Under the pieces are notes generated by a model that was given only the letters and a program-made list of their open reading frames with translations, had not been told where the DNA came from and made no database searches. From positions 24,863,085-24,927,084 of the forward strand of contig NW_024609839.1 of assembly GCF_016920785.2 (NCBI RefSeq): a stretch of 64,000 bases of DNA, written 5' to 3'. The DNA is from Ixodes scapularis. Taxonomy: Eukaryota; Arthropoda; Arachnida; Ixodida; Ixodidae. The stretch's first letter is position 1; the number at the start of each line of letters is the position of its first letter. Positions 22,546 to 33,270 of the stretch are shown here, piece after piece. The translations under genes were made by a program, and so were the position numbers.

Positions 22546-23251
22546 TTAGAGCGCAGCTCTTAGGCGCCCGGTTCTGGGTTGAGTGGCGTCTACGTCGGCG
22601 TGACTGCGCCTTGCATGATGGGGCGTTTTTCATAATGACGTCACATGTGACGTCACGCGTGACGCCCCGAAGGTAAAAATTCCTCTCTTAATTTTGCGGG
22701 AACCTTTTTCGCTAAATTTGGCGGGACATTTTTCCGCTAAATTTGGAGAGATCTTTTTCCGCTAAAATTAGCGGGACGTTTCCCATAATGACGTCACACG
22801 TAAATTTTCGCGTCACGTGTCACGTGACATCACGCGTGAAATTGACGTGTGATATCATTTGGATGAAATTTTCAAATAACTGTGGCAGGAAAATGTTTCA
22901 CTAAATTTGGCGAGAATTTTTTCCGCTATAATTATCGGAAGGTTACCCAAGATGACGTCGCACGTGACGTCACACGCGAATTTTCACGTCACGTGTCACG
23001 TGATGTCACTCGTCATGTCACACGTGAAATTGGCGTGTCACGTCGCACGTGTCCTCACACATCAATTTAACGGGAAATTTTTCCCGCTACATTTAGCGGG
23101 AAGTTTTTGCTGAATGGGAGGGGAGCAGGAGAGGAGGATGGGAGGTACTGAGTGGGAAAAGGGGCATGCCCTCCCCTCCATACCCTCTCCTCCTCAAGAG
23201 CTGCGCTCCAATTCGGAATTACAGAGGATTGTAAGCGTCTTTATTTTTTTT
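22546..23251 (+). mobile_element. Palindrome-array repeat, copy C
   Basis: Begins with TTAGAGCGCAGCTCTTAGGC, has the inverted copy AAGAGCTGCGCTCCAA at 23196-23211, then the shared tail (TTACAGAGG, TTGTAAGCGTC, TTTATTTTTTTT). The interior alternates GCTAAATTTGGCGGGA-type units with GTGACGTCACACG/CACGTGTCACGTGAC palindromes. It splits the family-B LINE: the sequence after 23251 resembles the continuation seen in the paralogue at 25930-26050, which fixes the insertion limits to within a few bases. No clear TSD was found. Confidence 0.7.
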
Positions 23252-23710
23252 AACAACGAACTTTTTCTCTCGCCTCCTTTAAGAAATTCAATCTTGTATG
23301 CTTTTGGCTAAGATATAGTCAGGTACGGTATTACAATTTTTTGACAACTGTGCAGAGCTATGGAAAGTTAAAATCGATCGTATTTAAAAGTCCATGTTTA
23401 ATAGCGTAGGGTATAACACTGATATTTCCTCTGAAATGAATGTTTTCGAGACACTAAAGATATCAAATTTCTCTGCTCTTTTTGTACAAAGTATAGCAGT
23501 TCGTCACTTCTGGAGCAATGATTTCAAGCGCCCCTTCGTCAGCCACAAAACTCACCGAGATGCGCCACGTTCCGTAACCCCTTGTTGTGTGACGCGCTAC
23601 GGCAAGATAGTTCGCTCCTATTGTGTACCCTTCATCTTTAACAATCTTTCAGAGAGCGTCATTGGGGCCAGTACGGAAAAACAAGTGAAGAAATCGCTGA
23701 CCAATTGATC
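23252..23710 (+). pseudogene. LINE ORF2 C-terminal part, family B
   Basis: The segment FETLKISNFSALFVQSIAVRHFWSNDF...CCVTRYGKIVRSYCVPFIFNN...EKQVKKSLTN (about 23440-23705) aligns with VFEAVQMQSFRTCFLECVVLRHFWSDF...CYTKYGKPERSYYVPLKFNK of the copy at 26048-26400. It is the C-terminal tail of the same LINE family. From 23711 to 25500 I see probable 3'-UTR material and another possible LINE 3' end with an (ATT)n tail near 25108-25123, but no gene. Confidence 0.7.
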
Positions 23711-25501
23711 TCTCTAGGATTACTGCAGCATTTCTGTCTCTTTCTGCTGTTATTCCTAATGTGTCATTCACCATAGCGGATTTTGGCATGTCGTACGTGG
23801 TCTTGTGCAGAAATTCTTCTATGACCTGGATAGAACCGTACTTTTATATTGTACGTCTCTTTCTTATCTGACAATGGAGTGCGTAGTGTGTTTGTGCTTC
23901 GTTATATTGTTAGGAAAATTAAGACGACGACGGGGAGTGGCGCGCACGACCATCTCGCGCCAGGCCCCACGGGCCGGCTCGGCGTCCATAAACTAGTGGC
24001 ACGTTAGAGATGCTTCTTCTCTCTTTCTTTTTAACATAAATATTTTGTGTTGACTTGGATATTACTTGGTGCAATTTTAGTACCAGTATTTGAATAGTGA
24101 TTTTGAAGGGCTGTTATTATTCTCTTTTCTCTAGCCTCATTCTTTCTCCTTCTTACCTTAGTATATACTGTAAGCGGCTTAATTTTTGCGAAGACCTAAT
24201 TTATTTCGAATTTCGCGAATCGCCTACAATTGGCGCGAAATTGTCCCGCGAACAATTCCGGTAAAACGTAAACACATTGAAATCTATATTGAGATCCCAC
24301 TGCGTCGCGCAAATTAAGACTCGCGAAGTATTCCAAGACTTCAGCTCTGACCTAAATCGCGAAATACGTAGCTTCCCTCCCTCCCCCCTCCCCCATGATT
24401 CTCATGACATTTGTTGGTTAGCACAAGGGAAAAAATAAACATTGACATTGACATTTCTATGGCTTCTGTGTTTTCTTTTGCAATTCTTTGCTTCTCTCAT
24501 GCCATGTATTGAGGCTGTGTATTTCATTTTGATTTTTCTTCTTTTCTTTTCTGTTGACATGTGCAATATTCTCCTTATTCATTTCATTGTTGTTGTTTTT
24601 TTTTTCACTATTTGATGACATTTACGACTTTTCCTTCTGCATTTCTGCATTTCTTTTCGTTGATATGTTTTTCCAGCGTCGTGTTTTCATTTCAGTAGAT
24701 ATCTGCTGAAATTTTTTAATTTGTATCTACTTTTCTTTTATTTTTTGTATTTTTTACTATGATCAGTGACATTTCAGTGGTGATGTGCGGGCTGCGTGGA
24801 GGACGGATGCTTGGAGTGGAGAGGAGAAACCTCCTCGCTACTCCGGACTTTCGTTTGTTTCCTCCTCTCCAGATCGCGCTCCGCTCTTGGCTTGTCACTG
24901 ATTTTACTTTCATTTCCATTGCTCTAATATTTCTGATGACATTTACGTATACCTTTCTGTCCTGATATTGTTTTCCTTTGCTTCGTCGCTTTTTCGACTT
25001 TGGCATCTCTGCCGATCTTTTTGTATTTTTTAGTGCTTCATCACACAAGCCTTTTGCTGGCTTTGATGCGCCCATACTTATAACATTTCATTCCGACGGG
25101 GAAATAAAAAATATTATTATTATGTGTTTAAACAAAAAGGCCTCTCGCTGTTCTTGAAAACACAATAAACATCATCATTATCATCCATAGTATTATTACT
25201 ACTTATTATTTATTAGTATCTGCTAGCGTCACATACTGACGCGCCACGTGCCGTGCCGAGCTGCAAGTGTCCCCGTGGCTCCTTCAATCTAGAGCCAACC
25301 GCTGGAGGTCGCCACATCCGAAACCGCAGCTCCGCTGGCTGTAAAACCAGCTTTCCAAGTTGTACCTTCTGCAGTCGGCGGCAAATCCTTGCGGTGATCT
25401 GACCGATGAACTTTGTGCAGGTGAGGTAGAGACTCCCTTTGTTTTGCTTTTGGTACCTGTTCGACGCAGACTGCCCCTAAAGTTTTGCTGCTTTTGTGCC
25501 A

Positions 25502-26615
25502 TAGACTGTGTCCCCCAGGGATCTGTTTTATCGCCTTTGTTATTTATTCTTCATATTAACGATATCGCTGCCAGGCTGTCCATTTGCAAAATGTTTCAAT
25601 AGGCAGACGACACCCTAATAGTCTCCACTCATCTAGACATTTATCAACCCCTACAGTTTCTGCAACATGCCGTGAAGCAAGTGATGAACTGGTTTTTTGA
25701 GAACTTATTTAAAATTAACGCCTCCGAAACAAAACTAGTTTTCTTTAAGAAAACCGTTGAAGCGTGTGAATCTGAACACACCAGTTATGTTACACGGAAC
25801 CAATTGCGTTAACTGCACGTGTCTTTCGTTAAATTGTGTTGACAGCGTCAAGTATTCGGGAGTACATTTTGATTCCAACCAGTCTTGGGCGACGCACTTC
25901 TCCTACATTTGTGGCTGACTCCGCAGCGTAAGTTGTTTGCTGTATAACAAAGTGTTCATGTCATTTGCAGTGAGTAAATTAAGTTCCTGCTCTTGCCGAC
26001 AGCACTATTCGATATGGTATAGCAGTATTTGGTAATTTTGCGGAAGTGTGGCAACTAAAATTGACCGAGTTCTAAAAAACCTGTTAAGAAGTGTGGGTTA
26101 CCACCTGGATGTCTCCGTAACCACAGACGTTTTTGAAGCCGTACAAATGCAAAGCTTCCGCACTTGTTTTCTGGAATGCGTCGTTCTACGACACTTCTGG
26201 AGTGATTTTAAACAACTCCATTTATCCCTAAGAAACTTGCAAGGATTGAATCGATTTGGGATCCCCCGGTGTTACACAAAATACGGTAAGCCTGAACGTT
26301 CCTACTATGTCCCTTTAAAATTTAATAAACGTCCCGAATGTTTCTTTGGGGAAGTTTCTACTAGGAGAAAGATTAAGCTATTGACCAATTTATCATTCGG
26401 GGTTTGCGTTAATACCATGGTTGTTTTTCTATTTTCTGTTCTGTTCTATATTTTTTTAAGTGTATCGGTTATCTGTGTTGATGCCATCTACAGTTACCTT
26501 GCCGCTCGACTGCCGGGTCCTGTCTGGCAAGCCTCCATTGGCTTGAACAGACCCGTCTCTGTATTGTGCAATTTTTTTTCTGTTGAATAAAATTATTATC
26601 ATTATTATTATTAGC
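25502..26615 (+). pseudogene. 5'-truncated LINE, family B, with (ATT)n tail
   Basis: Starts abruptly inside the RT at DCVPQGSVLSPLLFILHIND, followed by a stop and ADDTLIVSTHLD (the YADD motif, its Tyr replaced by a stop). Thumb (GVHFDSNQSWATHF) and C-terminal tail (VLRHFWSDFKQ, SYYVPLKFNKRPE) follow in shifting frames. The 3' end is AATAAAATTATTATC plus an (ATT)n run at about 26587-26615, as expected for a LINE ending in a microsatellite. The 5' truncation is typical of incomplete reverse transcription. Confidence 0.8.
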
Positions 26616-26664
26616 ATATAAGCATTTTCAAAATAAGTTTTATAGATCAAGTTTTGATATTTAT

Positions 26665-27409
26665 AGAACCTGGGCTTTGGTAAACGAAGTTAAGGGAGTT
26701 TCAAGCAAGTCTTCGATAGTTGACACAATTACCAAGCATTTCGGAACCGACTTACAATCGATTACTGACACTTTTAATTGCTTCTTTGCTTCCGTGTCGG
26801 GTGTATTAAACGACGAGAATATCACTCCTATTAACTTGAACCGCTCTTGCTCGGCCTGAGCATTTTTACCAAACATGACTTCGCAGGATTTGCGTAACCT
26901 TGTATATAGTTTCAAGCCCAACAAGGCTCCCGGATCTGATATTATTCGTATCAGCAACTTACGGGGAAATTTCCAAGTTTTGTCTGATATTCTGCTGTAC
27001 GTACTAAATGGGACTATCAGCTCAGGGGACATTGCAGTTGGTCTAAAAAGTGCCATTGTCAGACCACTTTACAAAGGAGGAAAACATGAAAGAGTAGAAA
27101 GTTACAGACCAATATCTATCCCCCCCCCCCCCCTTTTCGTGTTTACCTTTAATACTTCAGAAACACTTTTTAAAAGCAATGACGGCGTTCCTTGAAAAGT
27201 TCGATCTTTTTTCGCCGTCCCAGCACGGTTTTATCCCGGGACGTTGTGCAGATTTACTTCTCGGAGATTTTGTGGATATGTTACGCGACACAAATATACC
27301 TGCGCTTTCTTTTTAGATGTGTCTAAAACGTTCGATTATATCAGCCACAAAATATTAATCAAAAACTTGTTTCACTACGCGTTTAGAGGTCCTTTCTTTA
27401 GTAAACAGT
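26665..27409 (+). pseudogene. LINE linker and RT start, another family-B copy
   Basis: ALVNEVKGVSSKSSIVDTIT and FNCFFASVSG match the linker at 19510-19640. FKPNKAPGSDIIRIS carries the NKAPG motif; KSAIVRPLYKGGKHERVESY and RPIS are RT fingers. A C10 run (27121-27132) disrupts the frame. QHGFIPGRCADLLLGDFVDM and YAFRGPFF follow. It ends at 27409, where BEL/Pao sequence begins. The first part of the RT is relatively well preserved. Confidence 0.75.
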
Positions 27410-27604
27410 TCTAAGGCGTATATTCTCTTGTTTACGCGCGCGACAACAAAAGCTGTATATCTGGAGCTGTCGAGCAACCTCTCCACGGAAGCCTTTCTTC
27501 TCGCATTTCGAAGATTATTTTCTTGGAGAGGAATGCCAAGTACAATATATTCTGACAATGCTACTTCCTTCAAGATTGTGTCGGCTGACCTAAGGGTAAT
27601 TTGA
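27410..27604 (+). pseudogene. BEL/Pao-type integrase core fragment
   Basis: A 64-codon open segment reads SKAYILLFTRATTKAVYLEL, then STEAFLLAFRRLFSWRGMPS and IYSDNATSF. This is the rve integrase core around the first and second catalytic Asp region, in the form seen in BEL/Pao retrotransposons (LLFTCATTRAVHLEL-like). It is truncated on both sides: no PR, RT or LTR is linked. Its junction with the LINE at 27409 is abrupt. Confidence 0.75.
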
Positions 27605-27636
27605 AATTCTCTGAGTCGTCCGGACTTTTTGTCATA

Positions 27637-28110
27637 AAGTGGAGATATGGGCCAGTTGGTTTATTGCAAGCAAAAAAGCGCCGAAAAATACAGGGACACA
27701 GATGAAGGGAAACAGGACAAGGCGCACTCTCAACTGAAGTTTATTGAAAATTCACACCTTATATAGCCACAAAAACCCTGTTTACCCTATCTACTCAGCC
27801 CGCGTTTCAAAAAATTCCAACTTATTTGTAGATAAGGATAGGGACGTGTCACTTATAAAATTCTTGTCCCTGGTCCTAATTTCAAACGCCTCGTGTGATT
27901 CCCGCGACACTTTATCTTTGTACCTAGCCCAAAATCTTAGTGTCATTGAAGGCTGGGGTGCACGAGCATCTATTGTAATGAATTGCAAGGTGCCCCGAAG
28001 GCGTCGTTCTCGTAGAGGCAGCGTGCTCTCGGGTGCGATCATTAACGCACCTGCCCGTCTGGCCCACGTGTCATCCCACAAGTCATGGGGATTTCATAGA
28101 CGATGCGCCA
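27637..28110 (-). pseudogene. Penelope-like element 3' part (GIY-YIG endonuclease end)
   Basis: On the minus strand, 28080 to 27791 reads in mixed frames as a GIY-YIG domain: a GETG-like part, REHAA, then SGRVAIHCNRCSCTP. One frame then runs FWARYKDKVSRESHEAFEIR...SLSLSTNKLEFFE. That C-terminus resembles the better-kept copy at 60284-60796 (IALSTKELQFLSK). Below 27790 lies a 3' UTR-like stretch with GGACAAGGCGCACTC. Frameshifts make it non-functional. Confidence 0.65.
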
Positions 28111-28124
28111 CAAACACCATGCAA

Positions 28125-28860
28125 CTCAAAGAGTTGCAAGGTGTTTGACGAGACCTCTAATCCCATCACAGGAGTTCTTGCCATGCCCAGTGGCTGCAAA
28201 TATTTATTTTACCAACAGGTGCTTGGGTTTTTGTGAGCTCATGGAGTTGATACCGTTTTTTTAAATGACTTGCCGCGCCGTCACTGACGTACGTCACATG
28301 CTCGTACAGTGGAGCAACGTCCTCAAGCCCCTCGTGAATTTTCGCAGCGGCGTAGCATCTTGGGAAGAACGTGTCATCACTGATGAGGGTCCAGCTACGC
28401 GTTCGTCTTCTAGAATTGTCACCACGCATGTGGAGATCGAAACCTGTTTTTTCCCAGTGATGTGACTGAACTTCTCGAGGCATAGAATTGTCCAGTTTTC
28501 TGCAAAATAAAAATAGAGCAGCCCATTACCTTTCTCTAGGAATTATTTTGCTTCACTTGGTGTTTTTTCCTGCTTGCGTCGAATATAGTCATGCTGCACC
28601 CATTTTCTCAAGAACTCTCGATGGTGTCCCACAAACGTAACAGGACTGACTTCTTTTCTTATCAGCTCTCTTTTCTTCCGTGCTTCGTACAACCCTTCAT
28701 TCTCATCTGGGACTGCCGGACAGGCGCGGTAAGAGTTTTAGCTGTTGGGCGTGACTGCACTGGCCGAGGAAACACTTCTTGGAGGGAGGGTCGCATATAG
28801 TCAGTTTACGAAGGTCTTCAACACTTCTTATTTTTTCAGTAACGTTTTCTAAAGCGCAAA
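28125..28860 (-). pseudogene. Unclassified coding remnant with SDGAxSxxKxR and ATGHGKxxCDG motifs
   Basis: Minus-strand frames give KIRSVEDLRKLTICDPPSKK (about 28830-28770), then a segment with WEKTGFDLHMRGD...SWTLISDDT (about 28450-28380), YVSDGAASHLKKRYQLHEL (about 28290-28240), and finally AATGHGKNSCDGIRGLVKHL (about 28205-28140). From memory, proteins with this order recur as multicopy, unnamed genes in arthropod genomes; I cannot name the family. Several stops and frameshifts show that it is decayed. It may be transposon-borne. Confidence 0.4.
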
Positions 28861-28874
28861 CACTTAGCTTGATG

Positions 28875-29865
28875 TTAGCGCACTACGTGCACACGCAAAC
28901 GTCGTGCCAAGAAGTGCACTCCATCCACTTCGGCCTTAATGAGTAGAACCTGGTAAGCCCAATGTCCGTGTAATCGGTGTCCACCGCCGGTCGACCGCTT
29001 CGAAGCAGGAATAATGGCGAAACATTCTCGTTCAGTGACACTGTAGTTGCGCTCGGCTGGAGTTAGCGTGGGGCTCGTGAAAGGAACTGGCCGAAGCACA
29101 CCGTTATACTCCTGCAACAGGACAGCACACAAGCCACAGTCGCTTGCATCTGTCTGCAAAACGTACAGCTTGTTCAAGTCTGGTAGCTGTAAACAAGCGT
29201 TGTCAGACACGGCTTTTGAAAGGGCTGTGAATGCGCACTGTTTTTGTTCTGCCGAACACCACTTGATCTTTTTAGGAAGTGATTGAGCGGTTGAGATCTC
29301 TAGGACCAGTGTGGAATGAAATTCATGTAGAACGCAATTATTCCGAGGTATCTCAGTGGACCCTTTACGTCATGTGAGCTTGGGTATTCAGTTAGCGCAC
29401 GCAACTGATCTTCGTTGGGGCTGAGCGTGCTTTTTCCCAAGGAAACCAAGAACTTCAATCTTGTGCGCGGCCAAATCGGTGAATCGTGAGGCCAGCATCA
29501 CTCATTCGCTCAAATACAATGCGAAAGTGCTCGAGATGCTCCTCGTCCCCGAGTACAACACCCATCAAGTGCCGAAAACTTGCTGGCGAGTTAAAGAAAC
29601 CAAACGGCAGTCGGGTGAACTTTAATGACCCTTTGCGACAGATGAAAGTCATTTTCTGAACATCTGATGGGTGAATCTCGATCTGAAGGAACCTGAGTAT
29701 AGCAGTCGGAACAGTACAATCAGTGGTGACGAGACCTGCAGTTCGAAGTTGGAGATTTTGCGGTCCGGCGTACTCAACCCCTGAGTGACACCGCTCAAGG
29801 CTTTGCAGCCTCCCACAGAAACAAGTGGAAATGTCCGTTTCGCGTGCTTGAGAAGTGGTCACCAC
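28875..29865 (-). pseudogene. Ty3/gypsy RT and RNase H remnant
   Basis: RT segment (29700-29460): KMTFICRKGSLKFTRLPFGF and SPASFRHLMGVVLGDEEHLE. Where the YLDD active site should stand, between VVL and EHLE, about 20 residues are missing. RNase H start (29180-29000): LPDLNKLYVLQTDASDCGLC and AERNYSVTERECFA. The order on the minus strand is gag (29877-30605), RT, RNase H, with no protease between them. This copy has internal deletions and cannot be active. Confidence 0.8.
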
Positions 29866-29876
29866 TCACCTACAAA

Positions 29877-30605
29877 CTAGCTCACTGGGAGTCTAGTCAA
29901 GAAACCGGACCTGTTCATGTCACAGACCCTAAACAATGTTTTCAAGCTGGAGACGAAGATTTCTCGCAGGACAGGAACGACACTGATGGCAGTCCCGTTC
30001 CGAAAGCCCCCTCGTGTCCACCACGGTGACGGCACGTAATCTCGCTCGGCAGGAATGGTTTCCCCGACAACGCGGGCCCCCCGGGCTAGTTCTTCTCTGT
30101 TCTCAAACATGCGGCTAATGAAGTAGATGTGGTATCTTTGGTGGCACCGTCTTCTGACCCAAGGTACTCTGTCCCACTCCGGTGCATTCGGGTCTGCTCT
30201 CTTGAAGAGCTTTTTCAAGACCCGAATGTAAATGTACCAAAATCTTTCCGGGTGCTGCGTCATTGACTCGAGCTCTCAGAGGATCTGCGTCGCACAGCTG
30301 GCAGCCAGGAACTCTTCTTATAGCATTGCCTCGAAGTCCGCCAGGCTGGTGAAAAGGGCCTGCGACCCCAACCAGCACCTGGCACTCGCTTGAAAAGCAG
30401 GCGGCACGATGCCGTCCACGACGAAGGCTTCCGAGACATTAGAGACACAATGATACGTCTGCCAGTCACCGGTAAAAACTGCCACAGATTTTATGGCGTC
30501 ATACTTTGTGTCGACTGGCACAGTCAAGTGTGGACGGGGCTCTCGTGATAGGGTCTCCTGCCGGCCAAGCGTAAGGGCCAAATGCTGCATCAGGCATACG
30601 CACAT
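29877..30605 (-). pseudogene. Ty3/gypsy gag remnant
   Basis: Overlapping minus-strand frames give AFVVDGIVPPAFQASARCWL and SLADFEAML, then ESMTQHPERFWYIYIRVLKK and KRADPNAPEWDRVPWVRRRC, and FENREELARGARVV. These are the hallmarks of the gag capsid region (the RTQHP...Y...L...ADP...V..V.RQC pattern). Frameshifts separate them. It lies directly upstream of the RT at 29865 and probably belongs to the same element. The 30606-31650 stretch may hold its leader or LTR, but I recognise neither. Confidence 0.65.
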
Positions 30606-31691
30606 CTCCGTGACCTTCGCCAGGTGGTTCTTCGGTGCAGCTTCTGCCAGTTTTGATCCTCCTGCCGTGTCGGCATGGTTTCAAGTACATAAAAAACAAC
30701 GCCCCCGAGACACCGGCACAAGCGAGTGGTGAGCAAACTCTTGCTGCGGTTACAAAAACATCAGACGAACGCCAGTACAACCAACGCAGATGTGACACGG
30801 AAGCACATAACAACGATAGAAAACAATAGGAGCGGCAAAAAAGCTTATCAACGCCTTTCGAATGCCATAGTTAATTCCCTTGACTTAACCGGCCGGATAT
30901 TGACAGCACGCAGAAGCAGACAGCGTCCGAAATATACATTTTGCTAAATCTCCCAAGCACCAAGGTGCATGCTACGCGTGCAGTTCCACGCGCTCCACGT
31001 GCTGGCGACTGCAGTAGTAACTGTTCTAAAGAAAAGCCAAAAACAAATTTTGCCTTGCACGCGCGTTCGTGAAAACCTTTTGATGATTATTTACTTCAAA
31101 TTTTTTATACGGGAAAAGCCAGCGCACTCACAGCAAAAAATTAGACTTTTAGCATTCTCCTCGATTCTTGGGTAATTTAGTAATAGGTCTATTCCTAATG
31201 GAGCCGAATTACAAGGTTTTCAGTTTATGATAGTGTTATATACAGTTATCACATCCTGGCCAACTATGCTGCAAGTATAACGCCCGCCTTTCACTGATCA
31301 CTTCTTCTTCGTCATTTCTAGGACTGAACTTCGCCGTCCTCTTAAGGACTTGGAAGGAAATTTCAACGAGGCTTGTCTTCACTTCAGACAGCCAAACATT
31401 TAGACATTCTAGAGACCAGGGTTTATTCAGTTCTACCTTACCCAATATTTGTATCAAGAGCATCAAAACGTGTTTCTTAAGTTTAAATGTATGCCGCGCT
31501 GCGTCGCGAATACCCGGTAGTGCGTGCTCTTCTGTCCCCCCTTTTGGCGAACGTTTCCACAAAAGCCTCTTATATTCGCTACGACCAGTAGGTGACAGCA
31601 GTTACCACCCCATAATAAAACACGGAGCTATCGTTCATCCAGCCCTTGTCAAAATAAGCTAGGTACAGTCCTAATCAAAATAAGCTAGGTA

Positions 31692-32135
31692 CAGTCCTAA
31701 TCACACTTGTCTATAACGCGCGAGCGAGCGACTTTCTCCGGGGAGCGCTGGACTATTGGCATTCGCGGAAACTAAGCTAGTCACGTGGCGCAACATAGAA
31801 CGGCCCGCTCGAGGGGTGTCCTGCCCACTCTATCAGCTTGATAAGCGATAAAAGTAAAGTGCTTTATGATATATTTTTGTTTTTTGATGACGACATCGTT
31901 GATACGCCTTCATGCTTTACTCTGTTCATTGTTCGAGCAATGATGTTTCTAAACAGCGTGCGAGCAGCCTTCCGCGTTCGCCGCCAGCTGATAGAGTGGG
32001 CAGGACGACACCCCTCGAGTGGGCCGTTCCATGTTGCGCCACGTGACTAGCTTAGTTTCCGCCAATGGCACCAGTCTAGCGCTCCCCGGAGAAAGCCGCA
32101 CGCTCACGCGTTATAGACAAGTGTGACTAGCACTG
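31692..32135. mobile_element. Foldback MITE with inverted repeats of about 150 bp and TA duplication
   Basis: 31690-31838 and 31986-32137 are inverted copies, sharing for example CACACTTGTCTATAACGCG, GGGGAGCGCT and TCCTGCCCACTCTATCAGCT. The ends read TA-CAGTCCTAATCACAC and GTGTGACTAGCACTG-TA, consistent with a Tc1/mariner-type MITE. The 147-bp centre has no gene. Just outside the left end, GCTAGGTACAGTCCTAATC is duplicated in tandem (31659-31702). Confidence 0.8.
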
Positions 32136-32159
32136 TACTATTAGGCACATAGGAGGGAA

Positions 32160-33270
32160 GGGCGTTTAACTTTTTTTACCGTGGTTAAAGTTAACCGTCT
32201 TCGAGCAAACGGGCCCTGGGACTGGGAGGGTCAGGTCAATGTCAAGCTCCGAAAGCGGCGTCCTCTCAGTCAGCACTGGAGTGATGTTTCCTGAGATGGA
32301 GGCTATCACGGCTGAGTCTGAGAGCTTTTTGACATGGCCCGCTATTGTGCCCTTTGTCAAGTGCTGTGACTCTTTTCAGAAGTTTGTCACAAGAGCCATG
32401 GTGTCCCGTCCTTGACCACTGTTACGCCCCTGGCAATTCCAATTCTTCTTCCCGGAAGCAGCTGAACGTTTCCTTCAGTAGAGCTTTACCGCACATAACT
32501 GTTGCTATTTCGACCGGCACAAGGGCACTCGACAGCCCCAGCAGGTTCACGTGGTCGGCAAAGACTCGTACCGTGGCTCACGTCGCATCGAAATATTTTG
32601 ACGTATGAATAGCTTTCAACAGCGTCAACCTGCTCGCTTCAAGGCCATTGGCGGCGCTGTGTTCACAGAAAAAAATCCATACCCAGTATGAGATCCTGCG
32701 AGCCGTCCTGAAACACGACGAAGTTCACGGGGCAGGTCCCACCCAGGATTACGACGCGAGCGGTGCACCTTCCGAATGGTGTGGTGAGATGACCGCCCGG
32801 CGGTTCATATCTGCGGGCCATCCCACGGAGTTATCACTTTCCGAAGTCGTCGAGAGAGCTTCCCACTCAAACCGAAATAGCGTGCTCCGGTGTCGATGAG
32901 TGCCGTCACCTCGTGGTCGTCGATGGTAATGTCCAGGTTATTTGACACCGTGACAGAAGCGTAGTTCCGATCCGTCTCGTCACTAGTGTGGGAGCCCTCC
33001 GACGTCCGTTGAGAATATTTGCGTCTTTCTTCCTCGGAAATACCATATCTCGGTACTGCAGTACTTAGTTTTTCCGGCGAAGCAGGAGACACAGGCCTTT
33101 TCGGCGGCACCTACGAAGGGGCGATGCAGGGCGTCGCGGTGAAGACGAACGAGCTCTTCGGGGCGAAGCAGCTGCAGGAGACGGTGCACGCCAAAGATAC
33201 TCGTCGATGTCTTGTGGGCGCTCACCGTATCGTGGGCGCGGGTCGTTCGGGAGGAACCTGCGCAGTTTAA
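32160..33270 (-). pseudogene. Ty3/gypsy gag C-terminus, protease and PR-RT linker remnant
   Basis: On the minus strand below the TTAA insertion, an Arg/Ser/Pro-rich gag C-terminus (SPRRARSSSPRRPASP-like) leads into the aspartic protease: ITIDDHEVTALIDTGARYFG (32930-32870) with the catalytic D-T-G-A triad. After several breaks, LTKGTIAGHVKKL and TPLSELDIDLTLPV (about 32350-32230) represent the PR-RT linker. RT is absent; a foldback MITE follows at 32135. Together with 35039-35889 it forms one element, different from the one at 28875-30605. Confidence 0.7.

Noticed and set aside
25284..25502. Possible host exon with a GTGAGG donor near 25418
   Set aside because: No recognisable protein and no matching neighbouring exon; it abuts a truncated LINE.
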